DNA of 64,000 nucleotides, taken from assembly GCA_965237875.1 (NCBI GenBank), contig CBDEGP010000002.1:1-64000 (forward strand), read 5' to 3'. A program made the translations under genes and the position numbers. Source of the stretch: DAOUJI01 sp965237875. GTDB lineage: Bacteria; Chloroflexota; Dehalococcoidia; Lucifugimonadales; JAGWBF01. The notes beneath the pieces are model-generated. The model had not been told where the DNA came from, did no database searches, and saw nothing but the letters and a program-made list of their open reading frames with translations. Of the stretch, positions 59,723 to 64,000 are shown piece by piece (within the stretch, counting starts at the first letter, position 1; the number at the start of each line of letters is the position of its first letter).

Positions 59723-60943
59723 ATGGTTTGGGAACATCGAGACAAATACTGTATTGTCGGAGTCGGCGAGACCGAGTACAGCAAGAACTCCGGACGCACC
59801 ACGCGGGCGATGGCCGTGGAGGCCATCCAGCATGCCATGGATGACGCCGGCCTGGACGCCGACCAGGTGGACGGAATGCTCAGCTACCACGGCGGAGACT
59901 CCACAACCTCCACCACCATAATGTTCGATCTGGGCGTGCGGCTTAATTTCTTCATGGACTGCTCCGGCGGAGGTTCGAGCACGGAGGCCCTGGTTGGTCT
60001 GGCGGTTGGAGCCATCGAAGCCGGAATGTGCGATACGGTGGCGATATTCAGGTCCATGAACGGATATTCCCAGGTGCGCATAGGCGGCACGGGAGTCCGG
60101 CAAGCCGCCCCCGTCTCCGGCGCTGACCTAGGCAAAAGGACCTACGGCCTTCAGAGCGCCGTCCAGAACTTCGCTTACACCTTCACCCGGCACATGATGG
60201 AGTACGGCACCAGGAGCGAGCATCTTGCGGCCATAAAGGTAGCCCACAGCAACCACGCTTCCAACAATCCCAAGGCCATCATGCCCGAGCGAGTGACGGT
60301 GGACGACGTGCTCAACTCCAGGTGGATCATACGTCCCTGCGCTCACCTGTTGGACTGCTGCCTTGAGACGGACAATGCAACGGCGTTGATCGTTACGTCA
60401 GCGGAGCGGGCGAAAGACCTGAAGCAAAAGCCCATACACATCAGAGCGGTCCAGGGCCGGGGCACCAAGTGGGGCGGCGAGTCTCACTACCAGCGCGGCC
60501 CGATCACCCGCGTCGCGGGCTACCACATAGGCCCCCGCATTTTCGACCTGGCCGGAATCGAGCACGAGGACGTGGACGTGACGGGCTGCTACGACGCCTT
60601 TACGTTCACCACCCTTCTCCAGTTCGAGGACTACGGATGGTGCAAGAAGGGCGAAGGCAAGGACTTCGTCACCAGCGGGGTGATCAATCTGGGAGGCAAG
60701 AGGCCCAACAACACCAGCGGCGGCCACCTGTGCGAGGGATACACCCACGGCATGAACATGGTCATCGAAAACGTCCGGCAGCTCCGGGGACTGGCGGACG
60801 ACTACTGCCCCAACTGGCAGAACGGCGAGCACACCTACGACTACTCCGAAAAGGGGTGCCGCCAGGTGAAAGACGCCGAGACATCCATGAATATGGGATG
60901 GGGCAACCCGTCCATGGGTTCGGCCCTGATCATGAGGAGATAA
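59723..60943 (+). CDS. Thiolase-fold protein (SCP-x/lipid-transfer type), no active-site Cys at the usual position
   Basis: 406 aa, CAGGAG before the ATG. Thiolase-like: IVGVGETEYSKNSGRTTRAM, DCSGGGSSTEALVGLAVGAI, ETDNATALIVTSAERAKDL, DVTGCYDAFTFTTLLQFEDY and a terminal TSGGHLCEGYTHGMNMVIEN. This subfamily works with DUF35 proteins, as the next gene (2 bp gap), in acyl-CoA side-chain cleavage of sterol-like compounds. The nucleophile expected after the first helix is not obvious. Confidence 0.85.
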   Translation: MVWEHRDKYCIVGVGETEYSKNSGRTTRAMAVEAIQHAMDDAGLDADQVDGMLSYHGGDSTTSTTIMFDLGVRLNFFMDCSGGGSSTEALVGLAVGAIEAGMCDTVAIFRSMNGYSQVRIGGTGVRQAAPVSGADLGKRTYGLQSAVQNFAYTFTRHMMEYGTRSEHLAAIKVAHSNHASNNPKAIMPERVTVDDVLNSRWIIRPCAHLLDCCLETDNATALIVTSAERAKDLKQKPIHIRAVQGRGTKWGGESHYQRGPITRVAGYHIGPRIFDLAGIEHEDVDVTGCYDAFTFTTLLQFEDYGWCKKGEGKDFVTSGVINLGGKRPNNTSGGHLCEGYTHGMNMVIENVRQLRGLADDYCPNWQNGEHTYDYSEKGCRQVKDAETSMNMGWGNPSMGSALIMRR

Positions 60944-60945
60944 GC

Positions 60946-61443
60946 ATGCCCATTTACGAGTACCGGAACCTGAGATTGAACATACCCGTGCAGGACACGG
61001 AATATTCCGGTTATTTCGAAGCGGCGAAGGACCACAAGCTGGTGGTCAAGAAGTGTACGGCCTGCGGACTCATGCGGGGAGAACCGAGCCACGGCTGCCC
61101 CTTCTGCCCGTCCTATGAGTGGGAATGGCAGGAGGTCAGCGGCAAGGGGACCATCTACAGCTATCAAATAGTCGCCCATACGGTAATGACGGGGTTCAAA
61201 GAGTTCGCGCCCTTTGCCATAGTCTTGGTGGAGTTGGACGAACAGAGAGGCCAACCCACGCCCGACGACGGATTGAGGGTCACCGCCAACCTTGTAGACG
61301 ACGTTTTCGGTTCTGAGAAGGAGGAAAACTGCGCCATCGGGAAGAGGGTGCAGATGGTCTATCAGGACGAAGGCGAGGGCCTTACCATCCCCCAGTGGAA
61401 GCTCTCGGACGAGCAGCCGGAGGGGGAAGTCTGGCGCCTCTAG
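60946..61443 (+). CDS. DUF35 OB-fold/zinc-ribbon acyl-CoA-binding protein
   Basis: 165 aa from ATG 60946. Rubredoxin-like zinc ribbon CTACGLMRGEPSHGCPFCPS, then the OB-fold with KGTIYSYQIVAHTVMTGF and PFAIVLVELDEQRG. DUF35 proteins pair with thiolase-like subunits to bind acyl-CoA. Directly follows the thiolase gene. Confidence 0.9.
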   Translation: MPIYEYRNLRLNIPVQDTEYSGYFEAAKDHKLVVKKCTACGLMRGEPSHGCPFCPSYEWEWQEVSGKGTIYSYQIVAHTVMTGFKEFAPFAIVLVELDEQRGQPTPDDGLRVTANLVDDVFGSEKEENCAIGKRVQMVYQDEGEGLTIPQWKLSDEQPEGEVWRL

Positions 61444-61541
61444 TCCCTGCATGGAAGCGATGGGCCTGGTTTGGACCGACCACTCTCTATGCATCGACCG
61501 TCTGCCCTATCGGAGACCAAAACCTCTTCCCCATTGACGGG

Positions 61542-61656
61542 ACCTTTGGATAACCTCCGTCATTCCGGCGGAGGCCGGAATCCAGGGTCTTGCCTGAAGC
61601 TGGGGAACGCCCTCACCCCGGCCCTCTCCCAAAGGGAGAGGGGGTTGCGCAAAGGT
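61542..61656. mobile_element. MITE-like element, copy 2
   Basis: 115 bp. Terminal inverted repeats ACCTTTGGATAACC and GGTTGCGCAAAGGT (11 of 14 match). Same internal palindromes as copy 1; CCCTCTCCC-AAA-GGGAGAGGG is perfect here. The remainder of the 61444-61786 gap holds a third AAAGGTCTCTAT motif (61718-61729) and no gene. Confidence 0.7.
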
Positions 61657-61786
61657 CTCTTGACGGGGGAAGATTGAGATAAGGGTGAACGGGGGCTGTG
61701 TGCGGGGGGCCTTGCAAAGGTCTCTATAGAACGTATGGCCCCATTGCTGTGAGGACGGGCCTCTAAAACATTCAAGGAGTGAGGAA

Positions 61787-62452
61787 ATGGCACGTAAAGG
61801 CGCCGGGCTTCTGCTGGTTATGGCGGATGTGCCTGCGGACAAGGAAGAGGAGTTCAACCGCTGGTACAACGAGGAACACCTGGGGGACGTAACGTCTGTT
61901 CCGGGAGTCCTGAACGGGGCCCGTTATGAAGCGGTCCAGGGCGGCCCCAAGTACCTGGCCATATATGAGCTGGAAACGGCCGGCGTGTATGCCGAGCAGG
62001 AAGGGTTCAAAAGGTTCGCCAGCCACCCCAGCGAGTGGTCGAAGAGGATGTCTCCCAGCGTTATCGGCTACAACTTCGCCCGGTATGTGTACGATCAGAT
62101 CCATCCCGCAGACCCGGACCCGGCCGCTGCTGAAGCCGATCTGGCTCCGGCCATCCAACTAGGCCGGATGAGCGTTCCAGACGAGTTGGATGGTGAGTTC
62201 AACGACTGGTACAACAACATCTACATCCCCGACTACGAAAAGGTTCCCGGCGTTCTGCGGGGCAGGCGCTACGTTTCAGTCCAGGGGGAACCCCGATACG
62301 GCACGGTGTACGAACTGGAAGATACGGAAGTCTCAAAGACCCCCGAATGGCTCAAGGCCCGAGAGTCCAATCCCAGGTCTGAGGGAATCAGGGCCCGGAT
62401 GACCCACGCCAAAGGCTCTCCCGCCATATACAAGAAGATTTTTCAGTTGTAG
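61787..62452 (+). CDS. Duplicated alpha-beta barrel protein (EthD-like fold), paralogue 1
   Basis: 221 aa, AAGGAG before the ATG. Two internal repeats: EEFNRWYNEEHLGDVTSVPG plus RYEAVQGGPKYLAIYELE, and GEFNDWYNNIYIPDYEKVPG plus RYVSVQGEPRYGTVYELE. This is the pattern of dimeric alpha-beta barrel proteins such as EthD. No catalytic residues can be assigned. About 55-60 percent identical by eye to the next gene. Confidence 0.75.
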   Translation: MARKGAGLLLVMADVPADKEEEFNRWYNEEHLGDVTSVPGVLNGARYEAVQGGPKYLAIYELETAGVYAEQEGFKRFASHPSEWSKRMSPSVIGYNFARYVYDQIHPADPDPAAAEADLAPAIQLGRMSVPDELDGEFNDWYNNIYIPDYEKVPGVLRGRRYVSVQGEPRYGTVYELEDTEVSKTPEWLKARESNPRSEGIRARMTHAKGSPAIYKKIFQL

Positions 62453-62498
62453 GCGGCCCCGGACTCAATATGCCCAAACTTAGTCTGGATGTGTGGAA

Positions 62499-63164
62499 AT
62501 GACCAATAGAAAAGGGGCGGGGATCTTCATGATCGCGACGGACGTCTCCGCCGACAAAGAGGAAGAGTTCAACCGCTGGTACAACGAGGAGCACCTGGCC
62601 GAGGTAACCGCTGTGCCGGGGATATTGAACAGCTCCAGGTATGAAGCCGTCAGCGGCGGTCCCAAGTACCTGGCCGTCTACGAGATGGAGTCGCCGGAAG
62701 TCTGGGACAGCCCGGAGTTCGTTAAGCTCAGGGACAATCCCACCGAGTGGACCAAGCGGATGTCCCCGCTGATCATCGGACATAACGTGGTCCGCTACAT
62801 CTACCGGCTGATTCATCCCGGCCGGCTGTCGGACGCAACGGCGGCGGACGACCTGGCTCCCGCCCTCCAGATAGGTCGGATGAGCGTGCCCGACGAGGCC
62901 GAGTCAGAGTTCAACGACTGGTACAACAACATCTATATTCCGGGGTATGAGGCCGTGCCGGGCTGCATCCGAGGGCGCCGTTTCGTTTCAGTGGAGGGTG
63001 ACCCCAAGTACGGGACCATCTATGAGTTCGAAAACACGGAAGTCTCTAAGACCGAGGAATGGCTCAAGGCCCGGGATTCCAATTCCAAGTCGGCGGAGAT
63101 GCGGGCGGTAATGACCCATGCCCCCGGTTCGCCGGCCATCTACAAGAAGATATTCCAGCTTTAA
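62499..63164 (+). CDS. Duplicated alpha-beta barrel protein (EthD-like fold), paralogue 2
   Basis: 221 aa from ATG 62499; an in-frame GTG lies at 62493. Same internal duplication as paralogue 1: EEFNRWYNEEHLAEVTAVPG and SEFNDWYNNIYIPGYEAVPG, and the same C-terminus SPAIYKKIFQL. A tandem gene duplication on top of an internal one. Function unknown; neighbours are lipid-degradation genes. Confidence 0.75.
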   Translation: MTNRKGAGIFMIATDVSADKEEEFNRWYNEEHLAEVTAVPGILNSSRYEAVSGGPKYLAVYEMESPEVWDSPEFVKLRDNPTEWTKRMSPLIIGHNVVRYIYRLIHPGRLSDATAADDLAPALQIGRMSVPDEAESEFNDWYNNIYIPGYEAVPGCIRGRRFVSVEGDPKYGTIYEFENTEVSKTEEWLKARDSNSKSAEMRAVMTHAPGSPAIYKKIFQL

Positions 63165-63239
63165 CCGCCGCTTCCTGAACGGCTTCCCGCGATGGGCCGC
63201 CGCCCGCGGTGAAAGGGCGTAAGGTCGACCCGTATAAGG

Positions 63240-63269
63240 TTGTGTATAGTCGTGTGATAGTATTATAAT
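63240..63269 (+). promoter_or_regulatory. Promoter of the ABC exporter gene
   Basis: TTGTGT at 63240-63245 and a perfect TATAAT at 63264-63269 (spacer 18), about 73 bp before the ATG. Confidence 0.5.
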
Positions 63270-63341
63270 TCGTTTGCTAATAATAGGCAGACGTGGCCTC
63301 TTCCTGCCGGACTGGGTCCGGCCCGGACCCCGCCTTTAACG

Positions 63342-64000
63342 ATGGATACGCTGATACGAATCACCGCCATGGCATGGCGCTACAAGCAGCGCCTGATGGT
63401 GGCGTACATCGCTTTCTTCGGCTCCATCGCCGCCGCAGTCAGCATCGTCTGGATAATCGGCCACGCCGTCGACCTGCTGGTGGTGCGCGACGAAGACAAG
63501 ATAATCTCCCTCGGCGACGTAAGCCGCTCCACTCTCATCATGTGGGCGGGCATACTGATGGCGGTGGGGTTGTCCCGGGGGGCTTTGGACGGGGTTCGCA
63601 CCTACCTGGTGGACACCCTTGCCCAAAAAGTCGCCTACGACCTGCGCAACTCCTTCTACGACAAGCTCCAGCATCTGAGCTTCGCCTTCCACGACAGGGA
63701 GCACACCGGAAGCCTGATGTCCAACGCCACGTCCGACGTTGAGGCGGTGCGCCGGTTTGTCATGATGGGTCTGGTCCGCTCCATCGAAGTGGGAGTGAGG
63801 CTGCTCGCGATGGCAATCTGGCTTGTGTTCATCAACTGGGAGCTCACCCTCATCGCCATGGCCTTCGCGCCCTTCGTTGCCATAAGGGCCGGAATCGTGG
63901 GACGCAAGGGCAGGGAATACTGGACGCAAACCCAGGAAATCATGGGAGAGTCGGTCACTGTCCTGCAGGAAAACATGGCTGGGATGCACGTCGTCAAGGC
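63342..64000 (+). CDS. ABC transporter, exporter type (permease part), cut by window end
   Basis: An open frame from ATG 63342 runs to the window end (219 codons). Pieces: MDTLIRITAMAWRYKQRLMV, then VAYDLRNSFYDKLQHLSFAF and HDREHTGSLMSNATSDVEAV (the classic exporter coupling region), then MGESVTVLQENMAGMHVVK. Two or more membrane helices are visible. The ATPase domain lies outside. Probably a lipid or multidrug exporter half-transporter. Confidence 0.88.
   Translation, partial: MDTLIRITAMAWRYKQRLMVAYIAFFGSIAAAVSIVWIIGHAVDLLVVRDEDKIISLGDVSRSTLIMWAGILMAVGLSRGALDGVRTYLVDTLAQKVAYDLRNSFYDKLQHLSFAFHDREHTGSLMSNATSDVEAVRRFVMMGLVRSIEVGVRLLAMAIWLVFINWELTLIAMAFAPFVAIRAGIVGRKGREYWTQTQEIMGESVTVLQENMAGMHVVK

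Overview
The window reads as a GC-rich bacterial chromosome segment, most likely from Chloroflexota of the SAR202/Dehalococcoidia type. This is an inference from gene content: an alternative complex III operon with CcmF/CcmH cytochrome maturation, an adjacent pair of acyl-CoA dehydrogenases, a luciferase-like flavin monooxygenase, a thiolase plus DUF35 pair, an NfeD-stomatin pair, and frequent TTG/GTG starts. No rRNA, tRNA, CRISPR array, prophage or complete insertion sequence was seen.

Layout. 1-1816 (-): an MFS transporter and two VOC-fold proteins, all broken by single extra bases. 2134-4786 (+): prfA, prmC and a YdjM-like membrane protein. 4803-14188 (-): a long co-directional run glyA, rpsF, ssb, rpsR, PPIase, hom, folE, GNAT, glycosyltransferase, DUF502. 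14363-16647 (+): NfeD protease and stomatin-like partner. 16690-19112 (-): hpf, DUF429, meaB. 19611-21292 (+): IscA/HesB-like protein and LLM oxidoreductase. 21312-25297 (-): two acyl-CoA dehydrogenases and a double-domain ThyX-like protein. 25298-28970: AT-richer accessory stretch with a repeat-rich surface protein and an ABC substrate-binding pseudogene. 28971-31420 (+): UPF0104 membrane protein and a FAD oxidoreductase. 31586-37449 (+): an FdsGBA/NuoEFG-like complex and a flavoprotein reductase. 37473-44728 (+): mutS 5' duplication, Fic, mutS, a candidate selenocysteine ArsC/Spx-like protein, HAD phosphatase, mutL. 44739-53456: a Tat peptide and the alternative complex III operon. 53515-58642 (+): cytochrome c maturation genes. 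58639-64000 (+): ROK kinase, thiolase/DUF35 pair, two paralogous alpha-beta barrel proteins and the start of an ABC exporter.

How the genes work together. Alternative complex III oxidises quinol and passes electrons to cytochrome c. Its pentaheme and monoheme subunits need the CcmF/CcmH/TlpA products encoded just downstream. The FdsGBA-like complex could feed electrons in from NADH or another donor, but its catalytic subunit lacks the formate-oxidising Sec/Cys-His pair. MutS and MutL form a mismatch-repair island that has been invaded by a Fic gene.

The strongest unexplained signal is at 41780-42136. An ArsC/Spx-family gene has an in-frame TGA exactly where the first cysteine of the redox CxxC motif belongs. 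A bacterial-SECIS-like hairpin begins directly after it, and reading through gives a full-length family member.
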